Notes under the pieces: generated by a model
Database searches by the model: none
Told to the model about the DNA's origin: nothing
Seen by the model: the letters and a program-made list of their open reading frames with translations, nothing else
Shown here: positions 41,291 through 54,237 of the stretch, piece after piece
How the letters are laid out: each line of letters starts with the position of its first letter
How positions within the stretch are numbered: the stretch's first letter is position 1
Source: Fasciola hepatica
Lineage: Eukaryota > Platyhelminthes > Trematoda > Plagiorchiida > Fasciolidae
NCBI GenBank assembly: GCA_948099385.1
Contig: CANUEZ040000020.1
Coordinates: forward strand, 9,007,501 to 9,071,500
Direction: 5' to 3'
DNA: 64,000 nucleotides
Position numbers and translations under genes: made by a program

Positions 41291-44200
41291 GGATCATCTC
41301 TACTTGATCGGTGTGAGGAACAAGACAGGCTATTATATAGTAACTCATTTTGGAGTGTCAGCATTCAACACAATGTTCTTAATGATGAAGTGCCAAAAAG
41401 CTCAATTTTCTATCAACTTCAGTCTCGGGAATTTGTTGTAACTGACGTAAATGTTTACTTTACGCTAACTCTGTCCAGCTTCGCCTTCAATTTTTCGTTA
41501 AGTGACGGCATTCATTTCTTTGCTCCATGTGGTACGTATTTTCGGTGCCGTATCGTTATTACAATTTGTCTAGAGACAAAATCAACGGAGCGAAAAATCG
41601 ATATCAAACATAATTTTCTACCACTAACTTTATTTGCTTATTGCACAGCATAGTCGGATAATGGTGAGTACAGGTTTCCGGGTGGCAATAGTAAAATCAC
41701 AACATAACCAGAATTATGTTTGTGGTGAGATTTTTAAACTTTTAATAGTCTCGCATTCTTCACCGAGTGAGAGTATACACAGGGATTTAGATGGCACCAT
41801 AGATGTCATTTATCACACTGAAATTGAAATTAATTTCTCCAATTTTCCCCATCTTCTTTCTTCCTGTTGGTTCCTTTTTGCTACTTGACGGTTTTCTAGC
41901 TGATTTTAGGTTGACACTCGATAAATGGTAACCTCCGGTGTGGAGATATGAAAAAGATTGACCTTGGTGATTTCAAACATCGTGTTAATTGAGTTATTGC
42001 TTCATACCAATCAGTCTGACGGCTGCAGTGATAATTTATCAGGTATCCTCAATATTTCTTATCTTGATGAATCTTAAGTGGTTCCAGTTAGCCTTTCAAG
42101 TTCAAACGTAATTCGGATGTAATTAGTACAAGATTCTTTAGGTAAAATGCAGACTAACTCTTAAGTCTGTGTTGTAAATTTGGTCCACAATGATCTTAAA
42201 AAAATTACCTGTGCTCAGCTCCTGTTTCGGTATGCTTAGTAGTGGTGATTGTCTGCCGTAATGTGCACTGCTAGTGTGAAATTACGTGAGTCAATTCTTA
42301 AACATATATCTAACGGGAAAGCGTGCAGAGCTATTGTTTATCACGATCTAGAATGTTTCTGCAGTGACTTACCCATTGAGGCCGATTATATTTCTAAAGT
42401 AAAATAGATTTGAGCTTTTCGTGAAACGTTGAACGCTTTGGGACTGTACGAAATTTCTCCGTATGACTAACTTCTCTGGTCAGCATAATGAACTCTGTTA
42501 ATTGTGTTCTTTCCGTGGAATTCCCGATTCCATATTGGAGATGTCTGCTTAAGAGAACGGGGTGAAATCGAACAAGACAACGCAAACTGTGATCTTGACC
42601 ACTTCGTGATCTGCACAGAGGGATTGCCTAAATTCGAAGTGAAGTGTGGTTTTCGGAATTATTATAAGTGTTTAACATCAAACATCACAAACTGACAGAT
42701 ATTTTATGTCAGTGTGTAGAAAGTGATTCAGATTATCTCGCCAACTTTTAAAAATTGCGACGTCGTAATAAATCCAGAACTTCTATGAGGCAGTTGTTTT
42801 AACTGAACCTTTGAAACTTCGACGACTTCCCTACAGTGAAAGCATATAACAAAGAAATAAATATTCCCATGATAATGAGATTACCATTTCCATTGGAGGC
42901 CGAACCTGACGTATTATCTGGCAGCAAAGAAGTTCTCCTAGAAGAACTTCCAATTAGCCAGACTGGAAAAATGTACTCTTTCAAGTTGTCGTAGATAACA
43001 CTCCGCCAACTTCCGTGGTCATAATTTATTCTATCTCATCAGCCAACTTATTAGATGTGACCACTTAAAGTTATTGGAACGGGCTTCGTTTTAAGTCTTT
43101 TATCATGGATACCGTTCTTGTAAGCCCCCGAATCTCACTATAGAGCATTGAAAGTAAATCAAACGCCAAAACAAACCACGAGGAGATTTTGAATTTCTTC
43201 GCAAATGCTTCAAGTGACCACCCTTATTGCGAGTGCAACGCTGACTTTCGACCGACCGGAAAATTAACCACCTCCGTCGGCTTCATCGTTCTTCTTCGTA
43301 ACGGGGTGTAAGAATTTGCAGATTAGTATTTCCTCTCTCTGGCTGTATTTAGAACCACTCGGTCATTCATTGTTTTTAACAAAACGCACGAAACATCATT
43401 GTCCAGGTCGACTATCTTAGTTTTCTGCTCAGTGCATCTAGTTGTATCGCCATCTTTTACATGAATGATGCCATAAAAAGCCTATCCCTTTTGGGAGGAT
43501 TCTGAACAAAATCTTTCACAAAAAGATGTACAGGATGCATGATCTTGACTTTATCACTCTCTTATTTACTATTTTGGTCAAAGTTTTCCCGCATGAATGA
43601 GTATTTCTCCATCATCGAGAAAACAGGGTCAATGATCTTCCGCCGGGAGTTTGCTCGTGTTCAGTCGGCAAAAGCACAACAAAAAGAAAAACCCCATGAG
43701 CCGGTGCTTAATAAGCGCACCAGTTAGTACCAATATTTACATTAATCGAAAACAAGTATATTGGCTTACAATTTAGCCATCACAAACGCACCAGGCTCAC
43801 ATGACTTCGATATCATGGTGATTTATTCCAAAGAGGTCAACAGCGTACTTCACGTGAGCCTACCATCAACCAATAGGCTTTTATTAAACTACCAAATAAT
43901 GCAGTTTTTTTCTAAGTATGTTTGTGTTGAACTTCTTTTTCTCCAATTGGGACATTATCGACACTTCCACGAAATGAATTGCTCCTGACAGGAACGTTGT
44001 TTAAGCCTCCGTCTTGTAAACCACGTGGGATGAGTTCTAATTTAATGACTTTTAAAATTTAAATATATTTCACTGTTGCACGTGGGCAAAGAGTAGGACT
44101 GTTGGTACTTTGCTTGACTGGCTGTCCTTTGGACTCCATCTCTGACGCACAAACCTGATCAGAACTTTCACCCGGAAGCACCAGGCTCGTACCAGACTCG

Positions 44201-44719
44201 GCTGGAGCCAACGGCGCAATGGCCATGTCTCTCTTCAAATCTATCAGGCACGGCTGGCTGTCATAGCGGATGACATATGAACAAGTTTAACTCGGTAATT
44301 TGGACCAGCCCAGAGGGAGAGTTTATGTCGTGCATATCAGTGTCGATTTTGAAATGTGCTGGTATAAATAGGTAAAGCAACTTAGCAGAAACCCAACAAA
44401 CTAAGTACATGTTGACAATCACCAGGTTTTTCGGTGAACATGGACCGGAAAACACCTACGCAAATATGAAATGGGAATGAACAGCTCTCGTGCTCGTAGA
44501 GGGTGGTTAACAATTCTTTCAACAGAACTAGGATTGCTGGGTTTCTGACACGAACAATCCGCTTTTATTCTGGATCCTAGTCAGCCTAATGACCGCGTTG
44601 ACCTCAGTGGAACATTCAAAATGTCCGTACGTGTAGTGAACCTCAGATATTTAAATTATCTTATTTCCTTCTACCTTTCAGAAGTGAACGCACTGAATGA
44701 ACCAAGAGGCGTGGACGAC
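41291..44719. other. Stretch without recognisable genes
   Basis: No open frame above chance length. The segment 44100-44280 has a more balanced base composition and could be an old repeat, but I cannot assign it. Confidence 0.35.
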
Positions 44720-44936
44720 TGTCAAGACCAAACCCTCCATGATCATGAATAAAACATCCATATTGGTAAAATGAACCCTGGACTCCCCCTCTCTCTCTCT
44801 CTCTCCTTCTCCCGCCCTTGGACCCCTCGCGCTGTACATTTTGCTCTCTGGCTTGTGGAACAGATCAACTCGTCAATATACATTATCTGTCGACTGTGCT
44901 TTCTACTGTGCGTTCCTTGCTGAGCAGATTCACTTG

Positions 44937-44992
<56 letters not shown>

Positions 44993-45162
44993 AGCTGCCT
45001 ATTGACACGCGGATATCTAAACTGCTGAGTGACTCACCGACACTGCTACCCATTTCAGACGGCTCACGCCCTGGACTGTCGTGTCACCTAGCTCCTCATT
45101 CCGTCGGATGTGTTGGTAACGTGAGTGTCATTTTTGTGTTCCTTACGCACCTGGATACTACA
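44720..45162 (+). mobile_element. LTR of a CsRn1-like Ty3/gypsy element (5' LTR, left boundary uncertain)
   Basis: The right end is defined by ...GGATACTACA at 45162, followed after TT by a primer-binding site. The left end is uncertain: a TGTCAAG start at 44720 gives about 443 bp, and a start near 44764 would give about 400 bp. The LTR contains a CT run (about 44787-44806) and a long GT microsatellite (44941-44991). Because a PBS follows, this is a 5' LTR with the internal region lost, not a solo LTR. No gag or pol is seen downstream. Confidence 0.55.
44941..44991. repeat. (GT)n microsatellite within the LTR
   Basis: A perfect GT dinucleotide run of about 51 bases, potentially Z-DNA forming. 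It lies inside the presumed LTR. Confidence 0.95.
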
Positions 45163-45164
45163 TT

Positions 45165-45184
45165 TTGGCGACCCCGCCAGGATC
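45165..45184 (+). other. Retrotransposon primer-binding site, tRNA-Trp-like
   Basis: TGGCGACCCCGCCAGGAT begins at 45166, three bases after the LTR end. TGG followed by GACCCCG is the complement of the 3' end of a eukaryotic tRNA-Trp, the primer reported for CsRn1-type trematode Ty3/gypsy elements. The internal sequence is lost within about 80 bases downstream. Confidence 0.55.
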
Positions 45185-45189
45185 CCCGT

Positions 45190-46342
45190 CATCCAGCACT
45201 TCACACGAACCCCACCGACAGACCTTGCCAGCTGACCAGCTAAAATAATGTACAAACACTGAGGACAGTGTTCCTTAGTTGAGAGGAGTAGTGTAATACG
45301 CTCAGACAGATCGCCACTCCCATCTTTATCGGTATAAGTGTTGATGCTTGTTGATGCACATACTGAGCTCCGGCTCATCGAGTTTTCTTTCTGTCTTTGC
45401 AGATTGTACACGTGCGACCCCAACGGAAGACACCGCACCGCGCATACTACATACGGCGTGGTCCTAATCTCTTTCATATAGGCAGCCTAGACGAGATTAA
45501 TTAACCAAATCGCTTGCATAAAGTGTTCCCTTGGTATCTATTGAAATAGTTATCATGAATTTCACCACAAACGTCTCCTAACTGAATCAAAAATTAACCT
45601 AAGATTTATGGGATACATTGGTTTGACCAGCCTCAATTTGGTCGAGGCAGCTAGATTAGAATGACTAGCAATAAGTTGCTATCCTGAAAGAGATGTTCGC
45701 TACAGAGCTAGTACAACATTCAATCACAGACCATGTTCCAAGGAGAACAGCGTACAAAACTGGAAGATTATGGGTTAAATCACTGCAGACATTCGAAATT
45801 ACTGCTATGTTTGTGCTTTCGCAAACTTCACAGCCGGTGTAAGAAAGCTCTTTTTATCCTATTATGGGCTTTCTATAGAAATCGTATATTGCAGTATGCA
45901 ATTTCATCGGCTCCAGTGGTGATAAATTTTCCATTTCAGTAGCTTAAATTGTGCATTCAAAAATAAAAAATCGCCCGACTATTCTAGTCAAAGCTGGGTT
46001 GGTGTTGATTTCCAAAACGCTGATTTTGTATATAAATAGAACTGAATGAGAAAGTTGTCCTCTCTACTGACACTCAATTTATCTCACGGTTTTTATAACA
46101 CACAAAATCGAAACCAATGAGCACAAGCAGTGATGAAAACCGATAAGCGTGAGAAAATGCACACTTCAATGGTTTCCTTGTTTCTTATGCATGATTTGTT
46201 AGGCCACGTACAGTTTCGTCGTTCTAAGAACCTAATTTCCGGATGATTGGCTAAGAGTACACGAATTTATTCGTTTATCAGTGCGCATTACACGTTTCGT
46301 GTGCAGGCCATCGTACGCGCCACTTAAACGTGTGGTGTACGC

Positions 46343-46425
<83 letters not shown>

Positions 46426-48520
46426 AGAATCCTTATTGAAGATCAGCAGACAGAAGAAATATCGGTCTGCCCATGTTTCAAACTTCAGTGTGACGTAAAA
46501 CTCATCATTCACATAGTGCTCACCCAGGAAAAATTAATACTGTACAGAAGCTTAATTTAGGCAGGTGAAGCAAACTTCACAATCGTTGTAGCCGGAAGGG
46601 CTTTATTATTTGATCCGCTAACTTTTTCATGTACCCGGCAATCCAAGCTTCATCGTTGCGGACCCAGATTTCCCACGATTTCCGAGAAAATTCGAGAAAA
46701 TGCCGATATCCCTGCACCAGGAATTGTTGCCTTTTACAACAACAGTGGCAAAGCTCTTGGGTTGAACAAAAAAAACCGCGAAGCAACTGGTGGACACAGT
46801 TTACTTTCGACGGACAAACGAATATCACGTCGACGCGACAGTTGACTCAGATCAGTAAAGCCAACTTACCTTTCTCCGTAAATGAAGACGTGATATGATG
46901 TTCCATCTGTGAGTGAAACTCGACAACAGGACAAATTCTTATTCACCTGAGTCATGTCACCCCGATAGTTCAAGATTCACTTTCCAAGCTACCAAACCAT
47001 ACGTTTTCACAAAAAGCCTCGCTACTAAACTAATCTTTCAAAAGTGAATAACGAAATGGGAACAGAAGAAAAACGAACAACACAGAAGACAGGTGCTGCG
47101 GGTGGGATTACTTACACATAATCTCATCGGTCTCGAAATTATAATAATGATAGTAATAATAATGACTAACCAACTAGCTAATAACTGATTAGTTGGTAAA
47201 ACAGTTAGTCAGCAAAACAGTATTCACTTGGTTTATTTATGGCCCTCTTGTAATGGTGTCACTTCGGATTCGGTGCCAGTCTGTTTATCGAATACCATAC
47301 GATAGTAAAAGAAGCCTTCGCGCAACATGAAACCTCAATAGAGGAAATATTATCAGTTGTAGAGTATGTCCAAAATTTCCGGCTACTCTCGAGGAAGTCA
47401 AAATTCTCAACGTTCTACTATGTTGCTTGTCAGTAGGTCAAATAGCTTAACTGAAATAACTTGACTTTACGTACTCTCACGTGGTACTTGACAGTAAAAA
47501 TTGCCGTGCAAGTTCGTAGATAGCTAAGTAAATTGATGAATTCAACGGACACGCCACCGAAACTGTGGATTCTACGCACAGCCTTATTTCTAATCGGGGA
47601 CTGCTTGACAGACGTGACACATACGCGGTTCACCGGCTGAAAGTCCATGGGCAGCTAGTCAAGATTAAATATGAAGTTATTGGTCCAGAGAGGTTTAGAC
47701 TATTTCAGTGCGTTCACTGTTCACATGTTTACTTAATCACCTGTTATTCTATAAAAAGCACCCTGGATTTTGTGGACTGGCGTTCATAACAATAGTACCA
47801 AAGAAAGATATGTCCGGCTTTCAATGCAAATGGTACACGTCAACCTTTTCGAAGATATCTTAAAGATTCTCGTTTCATCGAATGTTCTCTGAGTCAAAAT
47901 ATTATGATCTCGATCAGCAGTCCACTGGAAGCCGTTTTATATCTTGACCACTGAATTGTGTCTTTCGTTGCTTAGAACATATAAATCTGACAGTATATGT
48001 TTTCTGAGCTATATTCATGCATTCAAACATGTAGCCACGGTAACCTTGCTGCACATTTTAGCTCCAGGTTACACTGGAGCTCATTCGTCTGACCCTCCAT
48101 CCATCGCAAACAGTAAACTCGTCCTCATGATCACAACTGGACATAACTAATTTCAGTGACGGATATTCTCCAAGGTTGCACTTTATCGGTTTGTGTCCAC
48201 CAGTTATAACTAGGATGAAAGCTTTGCTTCCGGTCAGTCTCGTTTATTAGTGCCAAACAGACCGTATATGTAGGATTCCTGGTGACCGTGAGCATGATCT
48301 GAACAAATGTGATTGGCCCATGTATTTCTGACACCCGCTTTTTCAGACTGGTCGTTCCGGTTTGAGTTAGTTCCAACGCCTGATTGAATACTACCATAAC
48401 GAACTGACTGACTGATTGCTGAGTCCTTCGATAACAACTGACTGGCTGATTCCTCATTGGGTGGTCCCACAATGAACTGACTTACTAATACTTGATTTGC
48501 TGCCGCTACGCCCGACGCCT
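45190..48520. other. Stretch without recognisable genes
   Basis: Contains the TA microsatellite at 46344-46422. A frame of about 70 codons around 46640-46850 reads open on the + strand but matches nothing I know. No supported gene. Confidence 0.35.
46344..46422. repeat. (TA)n microsatellite, one interruption
   Basis: About 79 bases of TA repeat with a single ATG interruption near 46381-46383. Confidence 0.95.
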
Positions 48521-48524
48521 GCCT

Positions 48525-48850
48525 CAACGTAATGAGTCTGTGTTGTGTTTGGCTCGCACACGACTGCAATCGTGCACAAACGTACACAGTTGACTTTTGT
48601 CGTGCTTCATCTCGGACAACAATGAACAATCAGATCGTGCCACGTGTGCCACGACCTTGCACGACTTAATCTGATTGTACAATTGCCTTACACTTCCGAT
48701 TACATTCATCACTGACTCACGCACTTGCATACATGTTTGCGTTTTCACTTGCTCACTTGTGCTGGTGCTTGCGGTGCGTTGCTACAGAATACACGTTTAT
48801 CCATACAAGTGCGCTTTGCTTCTGCCCACTGAATTCAGGACGCAACAGTT
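48525..48850 (-). repeat. Short PLE-terminus derivative (S and T segments joined)
   Basis: Read on the minus strand, segment S (about 48850-48700) is followed directly by segment T (about 48665-48525). S matches + strand 60138-60277, just upstream of the PLE coding region. T matches + strand 62840-63025, just downstream of it; shared words include TGTACAATCAG and AGCACG.CAAA followed by GT.AGCTGTGTACGT-like sequence. No PLE coding sequence lies between S and T here. This is either an internally deleted, non-autonomous copy or an isolated PLE terminal repeat. Open frames on the + strand across it are antisense artefacts. Confidence 0.6.
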
Positions 48851-49739
48851 TGCACCGGGAAATATTAATATATCATCTCGAACATCTGCGTGCACTACTG
48901 TTTGCAAATAGTCCAGCTTCATATTTCATTTTTCTGAGCTACATTCAGCTATAACTTGGTTGTAATTCCCACTCTAAACTCGACATGACTGGATCTTTTC
49001 CACACGATGTTAACCATTCAACTCGTTCACTACAAGGGTATTCCCGTCATGCCTAAGTTGTCTGACGGTTGTCTACCTAAAGACGTAGCAATCTCTCATG
49101 CAGCCACGAATTCTGGCTTGGGAGCGTATACTTTTCTAATCGCATGTACCCTGAGCCGAGATCTTTATTGCCAGAAAGACCTGCTGATAGGCTTCATCGG
49201 TAACTATTTCTTTTTCGGACAAGAAGTATGCAGGATGCACCAAGATAATGGAAAAGGCTCACAAGCTATGAAAAATCCCTCACACCCAGCACAAACATGT
49301 ACAGGCTTGACTTTTATTGCTTGTCACACACAGACTCGACCATGAATCCCACTGCTTAGTCGGTGTTATTTCATCACATGCAAACTGACAAAGGCGTAGA
49401 TGAATCTGGAAAACTGGAGTGTTTAGAAATTTTTTCGGGTCTCTCACAAGATGATATCATTTCTCGCTTTGCCAAGCAAACGAACTAAGCTGAGCTGCGC
49501 TCACCACAATCACTCATGGTCTCTTGAGTGGAGTAATCCCGGTACACACGGGGTGCTAACAAAAAGCGTAAGATAGCTTCTTGAAATTATCTAGATTCGA
49601 TATGAACCGCATGAACTGTATTCACTTGGACAACCACACCAAGTTACCGTCAATATCCGAACTCTATTAGCTGACCAAATTCGTGTGTGTATGTGTCACT
49701 GTCTGTGCGGAGCAGATGTCTTCTCATCTTTTCATTTAC

Positions 49740-49885
49740 TTTCTCTCCACAATATTTCAGGAAGCCGGTCGCTGTCAATTAGAGGATGCCAGTTGGGGAC
49801 GTGATGGGCAGCGAAGGTAGGGTTCGAACCCGAGACAGAAGGATTCAAAGCTCATTATGATGACCTGTCGACTGACTTCGGTGAT
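49740..49885 (-). repeat. tRNA-like SINE fragment
   Basis: The palindromic B box GGGTTCGAACCC lies at 49820-49831 in a context like that of trematode SINEs. On the minus strand a GGTGGTCCAGATCACC segment upstream could be the decayed A-box region. Orientation is inferred from that. There is no cloverleaf. Confidence 0.4.
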
Positions 49886-49930
49886 CTGGACCACCGAATC
49901 GATCGCTATCAACTGGTTATGTTAAGCTCA

Positions 49931-50278
49931 TAGGGCGTGCATTTATTTGGATTTGTGACGAGAGCAGGACCAGAGGACTGGTTCAACCAATCTTCAGTGC
50001 AGCTGATGGATTTTCTAGCCAACACAGAGCATCTTAAGCGTATAGGACAGAATCCATTCAACAATGCAAATCAAAAGCAGCTGACTAAACCAACCAGGGT
50101 AATCGCTAGGGTTGAAGGATGCAAAAGGCATCACGCTGAAAAATTGGATTACTGCTACGAACGCCATGTATCACGAAATAGACGAAGAAACAGCATAAAA
50201 TGTGAAAGAATAAGCACCTTAATAACAAGACGCGAAGTTGTATGCAATGGCCATGAGAATTCCCGAATTTCATCCAGG
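49931..50278 (+). CDS. Candidate orphan exon, unknown product
   Basis: An open frame of about 116 codons runs from a possible acceptor (CATAG| before 49931) to a strong donor consensus, CAG|GTGAAT, immediately before its TGA. The product is hydrophilic and basic, with a C-terminal region rich in Arg, His and Lys and several Cys, and no domain I recognise. Its length alone is near what chance allows in 64 kb; the donor placed exactly at the end of the frame is the only extra support. It lies just after a SINE fragment, so it may also be repeat sequence. Confidence 0.22.
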
Positions 50279-51769
50279 TGAATTATCAAAAACCACTGGC
50301 CTGGTCACAGTAATGTCAATAAGAATATAGAGAGACACAAGAAGGTCGAATTGACTCCTCACTGTGAAGGGGCACATTACACAGTGAGCCATGAAAAGAT
50401 ATTAGAAAACTATGCGACCACGGCCTTATCGTTCGCACTCAAATCGCATTTCTTCCCTTAAAATGAGACAGACCGATAACCTCGATGGATGAAAATCTGA
50501 TATGGCCCAGTTTATTCGATTGTGGAAGAGAAATCTCAACTTACGTAGCACCACCGTGTCGTTTTAAATAGCCGTGTCAACCAAAACATCCAGGCGGCTC
50601 GATGTGAAAAATGATATTCCGTTCGAAAAACGGAGGTTTTGAAGAGGGAATTTATGATTTAATGTATCATTGTACGTTTATCTCGAAGAGCCAGTAAAAA
50701 ACTTCCATATATTTGATTCTTTGACATTTACTCCATTTTGTATTGACAGTAACATCACCACGCCAAGCAGCTGAATAAGCGTGATGTTCCTCCATCCAAT
50801 TAGTCTTTGGGTAAAATCGTGAGCGAAGCCATCGGTATTCGGCTTATTGATTTCATTTATCATTATATGGATAAAAGTGATATTCAGTAAAACGAATGAA
50901 GTTTAAGCACCAGTGAATTTACCGAATCTTAAAAGACCATAAATTACATAATTTCTATCAAGCAAACCAACCTTAGTCCTTTGTATTTTGGTCCAAAAAT
51001 AATAAGCCTCGTGTTCATCAAAGTATCCAAGGTTTCGAGAAGAGTTTTGGATAATATCAACAGTACCAAACGAAAAACTGATTTGTAGTATGCTGGAGTA
51101 CGCAGCAGATATGGTCACCTACAGCAGTGCCTCAGATGACGCCGAAACGTCATCCCATTTTGTATCTGGGGTATTGGACTACCATCGGTTCTGACAAATC
51201 TGTTACCTACTATCATCTTTGTGAAATTTTAATCCCTAATGCTAATTTGCCCACTATCAAATGAGACAGTAGTCACATTGACAGTTCGATCCTCTTGGGG
51301 TGTTTCCAGAATTTTTGGAAGCAGGGGACACGAAAAGAAGGTAAAATTTATACCATACTCCTGATTTCAGTAAGCACTCCAGAGAGCTCGGTAATATCTG
51401 TTTTAGATAGCTTCCAGTATGAAATCTTAGCTTTAAAGACGCTGGTAAATTGGTATTGTGCCATGGTGACGTGAAGCAAGTCGTCGTCAACCAACTCCAG
51501 TAACAAGAATGACGTCTTTATGTTTTTGATTCTCTCCTTCAAGGGTATGAGGCGTGAAGAAAAGGATCAAATGATACTCCTCTTTGCAGATTTTGTGAAG
51601 AAATGAAATGAGTATACAGAACTTCCGATCTCGGTGGATCGCTCTCCCTCTCTCTCTCAACTGAAGAGAAATTTGAATTTTACCAGATCTCCACTCCTCA
51701 TCTAAATGAATTATGGCTAATGAATAATTACTCAATAGGATAGAGGAAAATGATTTTACCGTGCGTCCC
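50279..51769. other. Stretch without recognisable genes
   Basis: Only a small hammerhead-like remnant near 51131-51151 is worth noting (see findings). No supported open frame. Confidence 0.35.
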
Positions 51770-52180
51770 ATAAGTTGTCCTTGGGAGCGGCACCCCACAT
51801 ACACTTTGCAAGCATGTTAGGTGAGGCCCCAGAGGAACATGGGTGACTGAGATGAACCACGGACAACGTTCTCGGCTGCCCTCGATATCGAAATTCAGTT
51901 CACCTGTTGCCAAAAGCCTTGAAGGTCACAAATGCCATGGGGCAGACGGACCTTGATTGAAAGCTGGGTGTCTGAGTGAACGCATCTGTGTGAGTACGCA
52001 CGTGTGCACAAGCCAGAGCAGCAGCGAATTTCACTGCCGTTGATCACTGATCGCAATGGAGTTACTGATTACAGGTATGTGGACGAGACAAGGATAATCA
52101 GCTGTTCTCGATCTTAGCGATACAAATCGTTGGCATATCTTTATCGAGAATAAGCAGAATTCGGCGGAAGCTGCGAAAAC
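51770..52180 (+). repeat. Dispersed repeat, copy 1 (paired with 59.4-59.8 kb)
   Basis: Aligns by eye with 59398-59800 in the same orientation. Shared landmarks in the same order are CCCATAAGT, CATG followed by GACAAC, CTCGATATCG/ATCGATATCGG, TTCACCTG/CTCACCTG, GGTCACAA, GAGTGA-CGCATCTGT and GTTGATC followed by a run of ATCG-type words. Neither copy has an open frame. The family is not recognised; it could be a retroelement untranslated region. Confidence 0.5.
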
Positions 52181-53299
52181 TTTCAATCAACCATATCCAA
52201 TATGAAATCTGATACTTGCATCATCTGTATACAGGCTAATGTAATAAATTAAAAAAACGGGATTGATTTAGGACATAAAAAAGTACGACAGACCAAAATC
52301 GGACACCAAATAAGGTTTCCCGTGAAGGTCTGGAATGTATTCAAAGTGACCCATAACAAATCTTCCAAGCACTGGTCAGCTACAGCCATTAGTCGCATTC
52401 TTCCGTAAACCATGTTCTGCAGGAAAACATGCTGAAGCCTTTTAGCTAAAGCTACCTGCAACGGTAGCACTTAGAAGATCCAGACCGTCGTCTTTAGTTA
52501 TGTACCTGGTACCGGAATCGCGGCACTTAAAGATGTACCATTTTTCAGTGTTGAAGCCATACTACACCTACGTGAAATGTAGACCGGGTGATTTTACTGC
52601 AGGTTTGGTTAGAGTTAACTGAAAAACCGTCGATTGGCTTGGCGGCGGTGACAGGACAAAACAGTGCCCCTTGTGAGATAGCGACACACCCCATCCACGT
52701 GCGCTTAACCAAATAGCAAAAGTACCCTTATGACGGCCACTGAATCTTCTACGAGCTTCGGAAAATTTCTTTTCGCTTTCGGCTTACAGATTGATGTGCT
52801 TGAGCCGAGTCCCATGGGTTTGCCCCATTCACGTTGATTCTCGATAAAGAGACACATCTGTTAAGCCCCCCAATCTTTTTGCCAAAGCTGCAATCGAGAT
52901 CGAAGTGAACATGTACTGTACAGCGAGGTCATTTTCTGGTTGGTTAGTATGTTATCTGCAAATAAATCCATAACTCAGTATATAAACCAGTTTGTGCCAC
53001 CCAAGTCTGACAGAGCGCGTTCCCACTATTCTTGTTTGGTATTATCGGTTCCTAGTGCGTGTAGTCCGGGTACGAGCATTTCCATTGTGTAAGAATGGCC
53101 GAGCAGATACAATTCTCACAATCCTACAAGACATTAATTACCTTTTAGAGGGTAGCCAGGTAGGTGTGAACCAGTTGAACAGTCTTCTAGCTTTTCGGAT
53201 GAACATCTGTTTCTCTTCTATCTGTGCTACTAGTTCCAAAGAACAGAATACGAAGACTCACCCGAAGCCTTCAATGACTAGGAACCTGCTATCCATCTG

Positions 53300-53778
53300 C
53301 AATGCCGGAGATTATCTGGGGTTGTGTTGGAGAACATGGAGACATCTTGCTTGAAACGAATGATACTTCGAAGACTTACTCAGCTTATCACGCCATGGCA
53401 AGATGGCACGTAGAAGTTTTAGAACCGGCGAGTATAATGATTAGTACGCACGCTTTCCTTGACAGTTTGCAGTTTTCGAGGCTAATTAAGACGCAAGCAT
53501 CAACATGAAGCCAATGCTATCACTCGATTTTGACTTCCTCTTCACAGATGTGATATTCAGAGGAACAGTGGATTTTATTTGTTCATTTATCGATAAGAAT
53601 CCGATAAGAATCCCAACAGTAAACCTCAAGGAATTGTTACTGAGATGCACACAGAATGTGCAGTCTCTATTTGACGGAACGTATTACCGACAGAACACAG
53701 AGACGCAGTGGGATCCCATTGTCCTATATTGGTTGATATTGTCACCGCTATGATTCAGTCAAAACTGGTAGTGTTTCC
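53300..53778 (+). pseudogene. PLE reverse-transcriptase remnant, N-terminal part
   Basis: Collinear with the reverse transcriptase of the PLE at 60-63 kb. PEIIWG and a decayed PLRPI region are followed by SAYHAMARW (counterpart of SPYHAVAKW) and EVLEP. After a frameshift near 53503 come MLSLDFDFLFTD (motif A, first catalytic Asp retained), DFICSFIDKN and YYRQN. A further shift then gives DAVGSHCPILVDIVTAMIQSKL-like motif B sequence, in which the usual Ala-Met-Gly is damaged. The coding trace ends at about 53778. It resumes at 55.6 kb, so the copy is split by an insertion. Confidence 0.75.
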
Positions 53779-54237
53779 TATGTTTCGTTTTCAAGCCATT
53801 ACAAATGCACTTATTTGTCAGGGAAAATGCGGGGGAGGATAGGAGGACAGTCGGTAGGTCTCTCAGTCGGCCTGCCTTCTGATCGGTTAGTCCGCCAATC
53901 GACTGAATGACAGCTGGTAGTCATTGGTGAGTGTCATCGTGTGAACTATTATTGACCCGAATCGGCAATGCGTTCGCGGGTGACGTCATCAGTCTTTGAC
54001 CAGTGGAGCTCAAGCGCATGGACTAACTTCTTTTGTGAACATAGCTCAGGCTTAAGGACCCGTGTACTAATTGTTTAAGCCATCACAAGCGTTCGGCATC
54101 TGATCACTTTAGGTTCCGTACGTTCCGCTCTGCACACAGCACGGAATGAATTTTCAGCCCCCATCGGATGACCTGATTCTATGTTGTTCGACCAACATAA
54201 ATGGCACCTTAGGAGCACTTGAACGGATAGATAATCT

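Noticed and set aside
44818..45243. 141-codon frame with a run of Cys-Val repeats
   Set aside because: The frame is held open by the GT microsatellite inside the LTR and is not a protein gene.
46324..46560. Frames with Tyr-Ile repeats on both strands
   Set aside because: Direct translation of the TA microsatellite.
46577..46900. Open frames on both strands, considered as a mariner fragment
   Set aside because: No DDE motif or other transposase signature could be aligned; similarity was only superficial.
48234..48911. Several overlapping frames on both strands around 48.2-48.9 kb
   Set aside because: They run across, and antisense to, the PLE-derived S and T repeat and change frame between copies, so they are not conserved coding sequence.
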